A DNA stretch of 64,000 nt, from positions 12,043-76,042 of the forward strand of contig DATKAJ010000105.1 of NCBI GenBank assembly GCA_035498175.1, read 5' to 3'. The stretch comes from JALORV01 sp035498175. Its GTDB lineage: Bacteria; Pseudomonadota; Gammaproteobacteria; Burkholderiales; Burkholderiaceae_F. The notes below the pieces were generated by a model. It did no database searches. It was not told where the DNA came from and saw only the letters and a program-made list of their open reading frames with translations. A program made the translations under genes and the position numbers. Below are positions 7,352 to 15,218 of the stretch, piece after piece (the stretch's first letter is position 1; every line of letters begins with the position of its first letter).

Positions 7352-8374
7352 CTACTTGCCGTAGCGCTGACGCGCAAGCTCGACACCCTTGCCGAGTGCG
7401 GCGAGCTTGGCCAGCGCGACCTCGCGCTTCATCGGCGCCATCCCGCAGTTGGTGCAGGCGAGCAGGTGCTCCCGGCCGACGAACTGCAGCGCCTTGCCGA
7501 TCGTATCGGCCACCTGCTCCGGCGTTTCGACGACGTCGGACGCGACATCGATGACGCCGACCAGCACGTCCTTGCCTTCGAGCAGCTTCATCAACTCCAT
7601 CGGCACTTTCGAGTTCATGCACTCGAGCGACACCGCCTGGATCGTGCTCTTCGCGAGCGCCGGGAAGATTTCCTCGTACTGCCGCCACTCGGAGCCCAGC
7701 GTCGCCTTCCAGTCGACATTGGCCTTGATGCCGTAGCCGTAGCAGATGTGCACGACCGTGCGGCAGGTGAGTCCCTGCGCCGCGCGATCGAGCGCGCGGA
7801 TGCCCCAAGCCTTCACGTCGTCCATGTAGACGTTGAAGGCCGGCTCGTCGAACTGGATCACGTCGACGCCATCGGCCTGCAGCGCGCGCGCCTCCTGGTT
7901 CAGCAACTCGGCGAAGGCCATCGCCATCTTGGCGCGGTCACCGTAGTAGCGGTCGGCGACCGTGTCGACGATCGTCATCGGGCCGGGCAGCGTGATCTTC
8001 AGTTTCTTCTTCGTGTGCTGGCGCGCGAGCTTCGCCTCGACCTGGTGCACCCGTCCCTTGAGCTTCAACGGGCCGACGACCTGCGGCACCATCGCCTTGT
8101 AGCGCTCCTTGCGGATGCCCATCTCGACCTTGTGCTCGAAGTCGATGCCGTCAACGGACTCAAGAAAGCCGTGCACGAAGTGCTGGCGCGACTGCTCACC
8201 GTCGCCAACGATGTCGAGACCGGCGTCTTCCTGCTCTTTCAGCCACAGCAGCGTCGCATCGCGCTTCGCAGCGGCGAGTTCGGCACCGGAAAGCTTCCAC
8301 TGCGGCCAGAGCTTGTCGGTTTCGGCGAGCCAGCCGGGCTTGGGCAGGCTGCCGGCGATCGTGGCTTCGAACAT
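7352..8374 (-). CDS. Core-MetE type methionine synthase
   Basis: A 340-residue homologue of the catalytic C-terminal half of cobalamin-independent methionine synthase. The zinc ligands are all visible: His209 and Cys211 (VVHICYG), Glu251 (SLECMN) and Cys310 (CTNCGMAP). Asp176 in FDEPAF fits the homocysteine site. It lacks the N-terminal half of MetE, so it belongs with the short core-MetE proteins that transfer a methyl group to homocysteine without polyglutamyl folate. One such group (MesD) works with a DUF1852 partner (MesX), which is not encoded in this window. The ribosome site is enclosed in a perfect hairpin next to the start. Confidence 0.85.
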   Translation of the reverse strand: MFEATIAGSLPKPGWLAETDKLWPQWKLSGAELAAAKRDATLLWLKEQEDAGLDIVGDGEQSRQHFVHGFLESVDGIDFEHKVEMGIRKERYKAMVPQVVGPLKLKGRVHQVEAKLARQHTKKKLKITLPGPMTIVDTVADRYYGDRAKMAMAFAELLNQEARALQADGVDVIQFDEPAFNVYMDDVKAWGIRALDRAAQGLTCRTVVHICYGYGIKANVDWKATLGSEWRQYEEIFPALAKSTIQAVSLECMNSKVPMELMKLLEGKDVLVGVIDVASDVVETPEQVADTIGKALQFVGREHLLACTNCGMAPMKREVALAKLAALGKGVELARQRYGK

Positions 8375-8402
8375 CGTTTGCTCCCGGATTGAGGAGCAAA
8401 CG
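8375..8402 (-). promoter_or_regulatory. Hairpin sequestering the methionine synthase ribosome site
   Basis: In transcript sense, CGTTTGCTCC and GGAGCAAACG form a perfect 10-bp stem with an 8-base loop, and the second arm is followed at once by ATG. The GGAG of the second arm is the Shine-Dalgarno, so the folded RNA would block initiation. Being 18 bp after the acyltransferase stop, it might also act as a weak terminator. No known riboswitch fold is recognised. Confidence 0.6.
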
Positions 8403-8419
8403 ATACAGGCCCGGAACGA

Positions 8420-9280
8420 TCAGGCCGCGCCCTGCAGCTCACCGATCAGTTCGTCCTTCTGCTCCCACAGGGTGTTGATCCACGCCTGCATGCCATTCCG
8501 GAACGCCGCATCTCCGGCATAGTCGCCCGCGAGCAGCGCCTGCGGAATCTCGCGCTGCTGCACGCGCACGGTGACCCGGCGCAGCCGCCCCGACAGCAGC
8601 GTCCAGAAGGTCGGCGCGCCATCCGGGTAGACGATCGTCACGTCGAGCAGCCGATGGAACTGGCTGCCGAGCGTCGTCAGCGCGGTGGCGATGCCACCGA
8701 CCTTCGGCTTCAGCAGGTGCGCGTAGGGGGAACGCTGGGCGTCGTGCTTCGCCGGCGTGAAGCGCGTGCCCTCGAGGAAACTGATCACCGAGGTCGGCAC
8801 GGTACGGAACTTCTCGCAGGCCTTGCGCGCGCGCTCGAGGTCCTGGGCACCCGCAAGGCCGCCGCGGCGCCGCATGAACGGGAAGTCGAGCGCCCACCAC
8901 GCCAGCCCGATGACCGGCACCCAGATCAGTTCGCGCTTGAGAAAGAACTTCAGCAGCGGAATGCGGCGATTGAAGATTCTCTGCAGCACCAGGATATCGG
9001 CCCAGCTCTGGTGATTGCTCGACACCAGGTACCAGCCGCGCGGCTCGAGCCCGTCGACACCCCGCACGTCCCAATGCGCGGTAGCGGGCGCGACCCAGGC
9101 GTTGTTGACCGAGATCCAACTCGTGGCGATCGCATTCATCGCCCGGTCAGTCACCTGCCGCACCGCGTGAAATGGCAGCGCGATCTTCAGCAGGACAAAC
9201 GGGACCATGCAGACCACGCCCGCCAGCGTGTTCAGCATCAGTACCAGCGTGGCCAGTACGCCGCGCATCGTCTGCAGCAT
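8420..9280 (-). CDS. Lysophospholipid acyltransferase, YihG-like
   Basis: A membrane acyltransferase of 286 residues from the chosen ATG, in the PlsC/LPLAT family. The catalytic NHQSWAD motif puts His90 and Asp95 at the active site. The second conserved block is FLEGTRF (Glu170, Gly171). An N-terminal membrane helix (about 7-35) precedes it. Sequence order and the motif LDFPFMRRR match Escherichia coli YihG-type acyltransferases, which acylate lysophosphatidic acid in the inner membrane. The start is uncertain: the frame continues to 9352, and no site shows a strong Shine-Dalgarno. It heads a minus-strand run with methionine synthase and O-methyltransferase. Confidence 0.85.
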   Translation of the reverse strand: MLQTMRGVLATLVLMLNTLAGVVCMVPFVLLKIALPFHAVRQVTDRAMNAIATSWISVNNAWVAPATAHWDVRGVDGLEPRGWYLVSSNHQSWADILVLQRIFNRRIPLLKFFLKRELIWVPVIGLAWWALDFPFMRRRGGLAGAQDLERARKACEKFRTVPTSVISFLEGTRFTPAKHDAQRSPYAHLLKPKVGGIATALTTLGSQFHRLLDVTIVYPDGAPTFWTLLSGRLRRVTVRVQQREIPQALLAGDYAGDAAFRNGMQAWINTLWEQKDELIGELQGAA

Positions 9281-9394
9281 GGTCCGCGAAGGGTACGTGA
9301 AGGGTACGCGGAAACCCGAGCGCCGGTCATGCGGACGGTTGAGGCAGCGCAATGCCTGGCGTCGTCGCCGCCGCGGGTGCGAGCCACCACTTCA

Positions 9395-9422
9395 AAAAAG
9401 GCCGCTCCCGCCCGCCCTTTTT
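9395..9422. terminator. Terminator-like A-tract/hairpin/T-tract
   Basis: AAAAAGGCCG pairs with CGCCCTTTTT with one C-C mismatch around an 8-base loop, giving a stem flanked by A and T tracts that could stop transcripts in either direction. Its place in a divergent region, between the acyltransferase start and the gene at 9532, is odd. It may be an attenuator in one of the leaders. Confidence 0.4.
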
Positions 9423-9531
9423 GCAGGTTGGGGCTTCGCCTACCCACGCGAACATGCGATCTCGAATGATTCCGTTCGGCGGGAACGGACCGCGGCGCAA
9501 GCGCCGGCCGGGCCCCCGGGCAGGACGCAGG

Positions 9532-10683
9532 ATGCAGCAAGTGTCTTCCGCCGTGGCCGAGCCTTCGAGCCCTCCGCTCGAGGTGCCTCTGCGCTATCGC
9601 CATACGGTCACCTACGGCGACAAGGTGCGGTGGCTGCCACCGTACCGCCTGATTCCCTCGTTCGCCAGCGCCGACGGGCAAAGTGCCGTGTACCGGCGCC
9701 GGTCGCAGGTCGTGCTGACCAGTGACAGCGAGAACGATTCCGGCGGGCAGGCGACGAGCTTTGCGCTGCCTGACAGCGAAATGAAGGTGCGCATCGACCA
9801 GTACGGCTATGCGCGCTTGATCCGGCCCACGCGCTCGTCCCAGCATGTCGATCCGCTTTCGAACCTCGTCGACGGCGCGGCCGACATGGAGCGCGAAGCC
9901 GCGCTCGCGGTCTGCGCGCACCTGAATGAGCACGTCGATGCGATGGCGCTGCCCCAGCGCTGGACGCCGACGCCCGACATGCAGCTGGTGCCGCTTTCCG
10001 TGCGGCCGTTTGCCGAGACGGCCCCCGAAATGCCGAAGCCGATCGGCACGCGGGCGGGCAAGCACGTCTACGACCAGCAGGCGATGACCGACTACCTCGA
10101 CGATCGTGCGCGCTGGACCAAGCGCAAGTTCGCATGGGAATCCGGGCAGAAGGATCTGCAGGCGCACAGCCAGCGCGCCGCCGCGGGCGACCTGCAGGCG
10201 ATGCACGATCACCTGCTCACCTGCCTGAAGGACATCCTGTGGCCGCTGCCGGCCACTGTCAGCTTCCAGTTCGACGACGTCACCGGCGTGCGCATGGACG
10301 TGCAGCTGCCACTGCTGCCGACGCTGCCGGATCGCGAAGCCGCGATCGACTACGGCAACCGCGTGATCGTGCGCCGCATGTCAGAGGTGATTCACACCAA
10401 GCTGCACAACCGCCACGCGCTCGGCCTGATGCTGCGGCTGACCGGCGAGGCCTTCGCCGCACTTCCGACCGTGCAGCAGGTGACGATCTCCGGGCGGCAG
10501 CAGCCACCGGACCGTCGCCCGCCACGCTACGTCGTCACGGCACGCGTGCAGCGCAAGACCTGGCACACGCTATTCCAGCGCGGCGTTGCCACCGGCGATG
10601 CGGCCCAGTGCCTCGAGCAGATCGAGTCGCGCGTAAACCTCACGGGCCTCGGCGCCTTCCTGCCGATCGAAGCTTTCGACTGA
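9532..10683 (+). CDS. Hypothetical protein, about 383 residues
   Basis: Coding character is good throughout, but I do not recognise the family. It has no signal peptide or membrane helix. It looks soluble, with an N-terminal segment (RYRHTVTYGDKVRWLPPYRL), a helical middle (DYLDDRARWTKRKFAWESGQ) and a mixed C-terminal domain ending FLPIEAFD. The start at 9532 is preferred because a GGACGCAGG run precedes it. The extra 60 residues further upstream are Arg/Pro-rich and unlikely to be real. It stands alone between a divergent acyltransferase and the kinase/AAA gene, with nothing nearby that suggests a role. Confidence 0.7.
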   Translation: MQQVSSAVAEPSSPPLEVPLRYRHTVTYGDKVRWLPPYRLIPSFASADGQSAVYRRRSQVVLTSDSENDSGGQATSFALPDSEMKVRIDQYGYARLIRPTRSSQHVDPLSNLVDGAADMEREAALAVCAHLNEHVDAMALPQRWTPTPDMQLVPLSVRPFAETAPEMPKPIGTRAGKHVYDQQAMTDYLDDRARWTKRKFAWESGQKDLQAHSQRAAAGDLQAMHDHLLTCLKDILWPLPATVSFQFDDVTGVRMDVQLPLLPTLPDREAAIDYGNRVIVRRMSEVIHTKLHNRHALGLMLRLTGEAFAALPTVQQVTISGRQQPPDRRPPRYVVTARVQRKTWHTLFQRGVATGDAAQCLEQIESRVNLTGLGAFLPIEAFD

Positions 10684-10824
10684 GGGCGGCAGCGCCCAGG
10701 CGCAGCGCCCGGCCACTCCGGTATTCGATTCGACCGCCCTCTGCGGTCCACTCGCTCGGCTGCTCACGCACTCGGCTTGGTGGCGGTCACAACGCTCAGC
10801 ACAGTCTTGTCCAGAATGGGCGGC

Positions 10825-12438
10825 ATGAACCCGCCCAGAACTCCACAGGCTCCGCAGGCGCGCATGGTTACAGCCCTGGCCGCTGTGGGACATCTGATCG
10901 AGACGCACATCTCGTACGTCGTCCTGACGGGCACGCGCGCGTACAAGATCAAGAAGGCGATCCGGCTGCCCTTTCTGGACTTCACGAGCCTCGAAGCACG
11001 CCGCAAGTACTGCGAGCAGGAGCTGCTGCTGAACCGCCGACTCGCACCGTCGATCTATCTCGACGTCGTCCCGGTCACAGGCACCGTCGACGATCCCGAG
11101 CTGAACGGCACGGGCCCGATCCTCGACTACGCGGTGAGGATGCGCGAGTTTCCGCAGTCGGCGCTGCTGAGCAGCACGCTCGGCAGGCGCGAGCTCACCC
11201 CGGCGCACGTTGACGCATTGGCGCGCCGGGTCGCGAACTTTCACCTCGGGATTCCCGCTGCAGCGGCCGATTCACCCTACGGCGACCCCGACGACCTGCT
11301 TCGTCTCGCGCTCGACAACTTCGACGAGATCCGGTCATCGACCCGGGGGGCACTTGAGCGCGGCGAGGTCGCGGAGCTCGAACGCTGGACCCGGCGACAG
11401 CATGCCGCCCTGCGCAGGATCCTTGAATGCAGACGTGAAAGCGGGTTCGTTCGCGAAGGCCACGGCGACCTGCATCTGGGCAACATGGCACTGGTCGACG
11501 ACTCGATCACGATCTTCGATTGCATCGACTTCAACGATCGACTGCGGTGGATCGACGTCATGAACGACGCGGCGTTCACCGTGATGGATCTGGTCGACCG
11601 GCGCCGGCCGGACTTCGCCAACCGGTTTCTCAACGAATACCTCGAAGTCACCGGCGACCACGGCGGGTTGCCGCTGCTGCCGTTCTATCTCGTCTACCGC
11701 GCGATGGTCCGGGCCAAGGTGGCCTGCGAGCGGGCCATGCAACTGCCCGCGGGCGCTGCCCGGGGGCAGGTGCTCGACGAATATCGCGACCATCTGCAAC
11801 TCGCGGCCGGCTTCGCGAGCGCGCGCCGCCCCGGGCTGATCCTGATGCACGGCTACTCGGGCTCCGGCAAGACGACGCTCGCGCGGGCGTTGCGCGAGCG
11901 CCTCGGCGCCATCCACCTGCGCTCCGATATCGAGCGCAAGCGACTGCACGGGCTGCGCAGCGGGGCGCGCACGGAAAGCGCCATCGAAAATGGCCCGTAC
12001 TCGGCGGCGTCGACGCGTGCGACGTACGAACGGCTGCTCGATCTCGCGTTGCAGGTCACCGCCGCCGGCCTCGTCGCGCTGGTCGATGCCGCCTTCCTCC
12101 AGCGATGGCAACGCGACCTGTTCCGGCAACGGGCCGCGCAGGAGCATCTGCGGATCTGCATCGTCTCGGTCCGCGTCCCGGAGCCGACACTGCGCGCGCG
12201 CGTCGCGCAGCGCTCGCTACGTCAGGACGATGCCTCCGAGGCCAACGTCGACGTGCTCGCGCACCAGCTGCGAACGGCTGATCCCATCGGTACCGAAGAG
12301 GCCGCGAACGTTGTCGTGCACGATGGGTGCACCGATTGCGCGGACTCTCGCCTGACCGAGCTCTCGCAGACGCTGTCCGAGCGACTGTTCCTCGGCGGTG
12401 CGAGCATCTTTGCGCGGAGCGACGGCGGCGTCGGCTGA
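10825..12438 (+). CDS. Bifunctional kinase-like/AAA ATPase protein (APH + AAA_33)
   Basis: A two-domain protein of about 537 residues. Residues 1-315 resemble an aminoglycoside-phosphotransferase-type kinase: GHGDLHLGN holds the catalytic Asp215, and IFDCIDFND has the metal Asp. Residues from about 335 on form a P-loop ATPase of the zeta-toxin/AAA_33 kind, with GYSGSGKTT (Lys349), RSDIERKRL and VDAAFLQRW. This architecture is widespread in proteobacteria, usually beside stress or CBS genes, and its substrate is unknown. It is not expected to give drug resistance. Several starts are possible (TTG 10777, ATG 10816, 10825). I chose 10825. A CBS protein follows 112 bp downstream. Confidence 0.85.
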   Translation: MNPPRTPQAPQARMVTALAAVGHLIETHISYVVLTGTRAYKIKKAIRLPFLDFTSLEARRKYCEQELLLNRRLAPSIYLDVVPVTGTVDDPELNGTGPILDYAVRMREFPQSALLSSTLGRRELTPAHVDALARRVANFHLGIPAAAADSPYGDPDDLLRLALDNFDEIRSSTRGALERGEVAELERWTRRQHAALRRILECRRESGFVREGHGDLHLGNMALVDDSITIFDCIDFNDRLRWIDVMNDAAFTVMDLVDRRRPDFANRFLNEYLEVTGDHGGLPLLPFYLVYRAMVRAKVACERAMQLPAGAARGQVLDEYRDHLQLAAGFASARRPGLILMHGYSGSGKTTLARALRERLGAIHLRSDIERKRLHGLRSGARTESAIENGPYSAASTRATYERLLDLALQVTAAGLVALVDAAFLQRWQRDLFRQRAAQEHLRICIVSVRVPEPTLRARVAQRSLRQDDASEANVDVLAHQLRTADPIGTEEAANVVVHDGCTDCADSRLTELSQTLSERLFLGGASIFARSDGGVG

Positions 12439-12550
12439 CTCGGCGCCGAGAGGATCACGCCCGGGTCGGCCCGTTGACTCCGGTCAACAGCACCGTGGCG
12501 GCGGCTCCTAGGCTGGAATCGGGAATTGTCTCCGGCCCAGGGAGGTGCCC

Positions 12551-13039
12551 ATGAAGGTCGGAACCGTGGCAAGCCGTGTGGTGATCACCGCGCCTCGCAA
12601 CATGCCGGTCGCATCTGCGGCGCGATTGATGCGCGAGCATCACCTCGGAACGCTGGTCGTCATCGACGAGTCCGGATCAACGGTCCAGCCGGTCGGTCTC
12701 GTGACCGACCGCGATTTCATGATGGAGGTGCTGGCGCAGGGCGTGGACCCGGACGTTGTCACCGTCGGTGACCTGCTCAGCCGTCCGCTGGTGACCGTCG
12801 CCGAGGAAGCTTCACTGGTCGAGGCCATCCACCTGATGAACCGCAACGGCATCCGACGGCTGGTCGTCGTCGACGCAGCCGGCAACCTGGCTGCACTGCT
12901 GTCAATGGACGACATCGTCGGTGTACTGGCGGAGGAACTGACCGGTATCTCGCAGGCCATCGAGAGCGAGCAGCGCACCGAGCGTCGTCAGCGTCCGGCC
13001 ACCGACAGAAGAGCCATGCGAAGCGAGGTGAGAACATGA
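12551..13039 (+). CDS. CBS-domain pair protein
   Basis: A 162-residue protein made of two CBS repeats (about 5-62 and 72-128), seen as VTDRDFMMEVL and LSMDDIVGVLA. CBS pairs bind adenosine nucleotides such as AMP, ATP, NAD or SAM and gate partner activity. No catalytic domain is fused. GGAGG at 12541-12545 lies five bases before the ATG at 12551 and decides the start. A GTG six bases earlier lies within the ribosome site. It shares a 4-base overlap with the small acidic gene and precedes pncB, so an energy- or NAD-sensing role is a fair guess. Confidence 0.88.
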   Translation: MKVGTVASRVVITAPRNMPVASAARLMREHHLGTLVVIDESGSTVQPVGLVTDRDFMMEVLAQGVDPDVVTVGDLLSRPLVTVAEEASLVEAIHLMNRNGIRRLVVVDAAGNLAALLSMDDIVGVLAEELTGISQAIESEQRTERRQRPATDRRAMRSEVRT

Positions 13040-13338
13040 CGCGCAAGATGCACAAAGCTGATTCAGTGGAGCCGGCACCGCCGGCCGATGCCGAGCCGTC
13101 GCGCGTCGTTGCGCGGCCCGATGGGTACTACTGGGTTGCGGATGACGGCAGGCAGGAATTCGGGCCGTTCGCGACAGCGGCCATGGCGCTGCTGGCGATG
13201 AGGGAGGGTCTGGAAACCGCGCTGGAAGCCGGCGAATCCGTCGCCGAGGCTGAAGCAGAGATCGGCATCGCCGACTGGGGCGATCCCGAGACCGGCGAGC
13301 CCGCCGAGGACAGCATCACGCGCATCGAAGAGCATTAG
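13036..13338 (+). CDS. Small acidic protein coupled to CBS gene
   Basis: A 100-residue acidic cytoplasmic protein with no recognised family. The central part (YYWVADDGRQEFGPFATAA) resembles short stand-alone modules with a W/F-x-F-G-P-F core. The C-terminal third is rich in Glu and Asp (AEAEAEIGIADWGDPE). The ATG overlaps the CBS stop (ATGA), so expression is coupled and the two proteins may act together. No active-site residues can be proposed. Confidence 0.75.
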   Translation: MTRKMHKADSVEPAPPADAEPSRVVARPDGYYWVADDGRQEFGPFATAAMALLAMREGLETALEAGESVAEAEAEIGIADWGDPETGEPAEDSITRIEEH

Positions 13339-13406
13339 CGGGCGCGGTCCCGCCATGCTGTTCCTCCCGACGGCGAAGCGTGCGGCTTCCGCACCGCGAT
13401 CGAGCA

Positions 13407-14753
13407 ATGAACGGGCCGTGCGCGTCGGCGCTCACGACTGACCTGTACCAGCTGACGATGTTGCAGGCCTACTGGCACCATCGGATGGATGGCGTCGCCG
13501 TGTTCGAACTCTTCGTGCGCAAGCTTCCAAGCGAGCGCGCGTTCCTGGTCGCGGCGGGACTCGAACAGGCGCTCGACTTCATCGAGCAGGCGCGCTTCGA
13601 CGCCGAGGAGCTCGCATGGATCGAGCACTGCGGCACGTTCGCGCCGGGATTCGCCGAGTGGCTCGCCTCGATGCACTTTCGAGGTGACGTCTGGGCGATG
13701 CCCGAGGGCACGGTGTTCTTCCCCAACGAGCCCATCCTGCGCGTGGTCGCGCCGATCGCCGAGGCGCAGTGGCTCGAGACGCGCATCCTCAACCTGATCC
13801 ACTTCCAGACCGTCGTCGCGAGCAAAGCGGCGCGCGCGGTGCTTGCTGCTGACGGCCATGGCCTCATCGATTTCGGCCTGCGACGCGCGCACGGCGCCGA
13901 GGCCGGCGTGCTGGCCGCGCGTGCCTCGTACCTGGCGGGATTCGACGGAACCGCCACCGCCTGTGCCGGGCCGCGCTTCGGGATCCCGGTGTTCGGCACG
14001 ATGGCGCATTCGTTCGTGCAGGCACACGACGACGAGGCGGCGGCGTTCAGCGATTTTGCCGAATCCTTTCCCGCCAATGCGGTGTTGCTGATCGACACCT
14101 ATGACACGGTTGCAGGCGCGCGCCGCGTCGCCGAACTTGCGCCGCGGCTCGCCGCACGCGGTATCCATGTCAAGGGCGTGCGTCTCGACAGCGGTGACCT
14201 CAATGCGCTGTCACGCCAGGTGCGCGCTGTGCTCGACGATGCCGGGCTCAGCGACGCCATCATCTTCGCGAGCGGCAACCTCGACGAGCATCGCGTCGGC
14301 GCGCTGATCGCAGCCGACGCGCCGATCACAAGCTACGGCATCGGCACCAGCCTGACCACGAGCAGCGATGCGCCCTACCTCGATGCAGTCTACAAGCTGC
14401 AGGAATACGCGGGCCGCGCGCGGCGCAAGCGCTCGTCGGGCAAGGCGACCTGGCCGGGCCGCAAGCAGGTATTCCGCCGCATCGGTGCCGATGGCCGCTG
14501 CGCAGACGACACCGTGGCGCTCGATTCCGAGCGCCTGCCAGGCGAGCCACTGCTGGTGCAGGTGATGCGCGGCGGCGTGCGCGTGACGATGCCAACCTTG
14601 CCGGAGGCACGCGCACACTGCAAAGCGCAGCTCGCGACGTTGCCGGCCGAACTGCGAAGGCTCGACCCGCCGTGGCCCGTGTACCCGGTTGCAATCTCCG
14701 CGGCGATCGCGGCGCTCGCCGACGAGGTCGACCGCGCCACGTCCGCGCGGTGA
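13407..14753 (+). CDS. pncB: Nicotinate phosphoribosyltransferase
   Basis: An enzyme of NAD salvage that makes nicotinate mononucleotide from nicotinate and PRPP with ATP hydrolysis. The protein is 448 residues from the chosen ATG. It begins with the family hallmark TTDLYQLTMLQAY, has FELFVRKLPS, the phosphorylated His201 in GTMAHSF, and the PRPP-binding region LDSGDLNALS and SGNLDE. A GTG 27 bases upstream is an alternative start. The archease gene follows with a possible GTGA overlap, so NAD salvage and RNA ligation genes share one transcript here. Length fits the shorter bacterial subfamily. Confidence 0.93.
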   Translation: MNGPCASALTTDLYQLTMLQAYWHHRMDGVAVFELFVRKLPSERAFLVAAGLEQALDFIEQARFDAEELAWIEHCGTFAPGFAEWLASMHFRGDVWAMPEGTVFFPNEPILRVVAPIAEAQWLETRILNLIHFQTVVASKAARAVLAADGHGLIDFGLRRAHGAEAGVLAARASYLAGFDGTATACAGPRFGIPVFGTMAHSFVQAHDDEAAAFSDFAESFPANAVLLIDTYDTVAGARRVAELAPRLAARGIHVKGVRLDSGDLNALSRQVRAVLDDAGLSDAIIFASGNLDEHRVGALIAADAPITSYGIGTSLTTSSDAPYLDAVYKLQEYAGRARRKRSSGKATWPGRKQVFRRIGADGRCADDTVALDSERLPGEPLLVQVMRGGVRVTMPTLPEARAHCKAQLATLPAELRRLDPPWPVYPVAISAAIAALADEVDRATSAR

Positions 14754-14791
14754 ATTCGCGTTGGGGAGAGAATGGCGCAGGATCTTCCGCG

Positions 14792-15214
14792 ATGCCCGCC
14801 GGGCTGCCTCGCTACGACTACTTCGACCACGATGCCGACACCGGCGTGATCGGCCGCGGTGAATCGGTGCCACAAGCCTTCTTGCGCGCGGCCGAGGCGA
14901 CGTTTGCGCTGATGTGCGACCCGCTGACGATCGAGCCGCGTGAGCGGATCGACGTCGACTTCGATGAGGACGATGTGGAGCTTGCGCTCGTCACCTGGCT
15001 CAACCTGCTCCTCGCGCATGCCAGCGCGCGCGGGCTCGCACTCGGTCGCTTCGAGTTGCAGAAAGAGAACAACCATTGGCGCGGCAGCGCCTGGGGTGAG
15101 CCCTGGCGCTGCGGGATGGATCGTGGCACGCAGGTCAAGGGCGCGACGCTGACCGCGCTGCGGGTCACGCGGCAGGGGCGCGGCTGGGAAGCGCGCTGCG
15201 TCGTCGACCTCTAG
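14792..15214 (+). CDS. Archease (RtcB activator)
   Basis: A 140-residue archease, which speeds guanylylation and turnover of RtcB RNA ligase. The N-terminal YDYFDHDADTGV supplies the metal-binding Asp and His residues of the family. The C-terminal VKGATLTAL and final VVDL match the conserved end, including the last Asp. AGGA nine bases before the ATG at 14792 supports this start. A GTG at 14750 overlapping the pncB stop would add 14 residues. rtcB starts four bases after the stop, the classic archease-rtcB arrangement. Confidence 0.9.
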   Translation: MPAGLPRYDYFDHDADTGVIGRGESVPQAFLRAAEATFALMCDPLTIEPRERIDVDFDEDDVELALVTWLNLLLAHASARGLALGRFELQKENNHWRGSAWGEPWRCGMDRGTQVKGATLTALRVTRQGRGWEARCVVDL

Positions 15215-15218
15215 GACC

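Noticed and set aside
7190..8392. Plus-strand frame of 400 codons
   Set aside because: Antisense to the core-MetE gene, whose zinc ligands are complete.
10825..12438. An aminoglycoside resistance gene
   Set aside because: The kinase-like half belongs to a common APH-AAA fusion without known drug activity; no resistance context.
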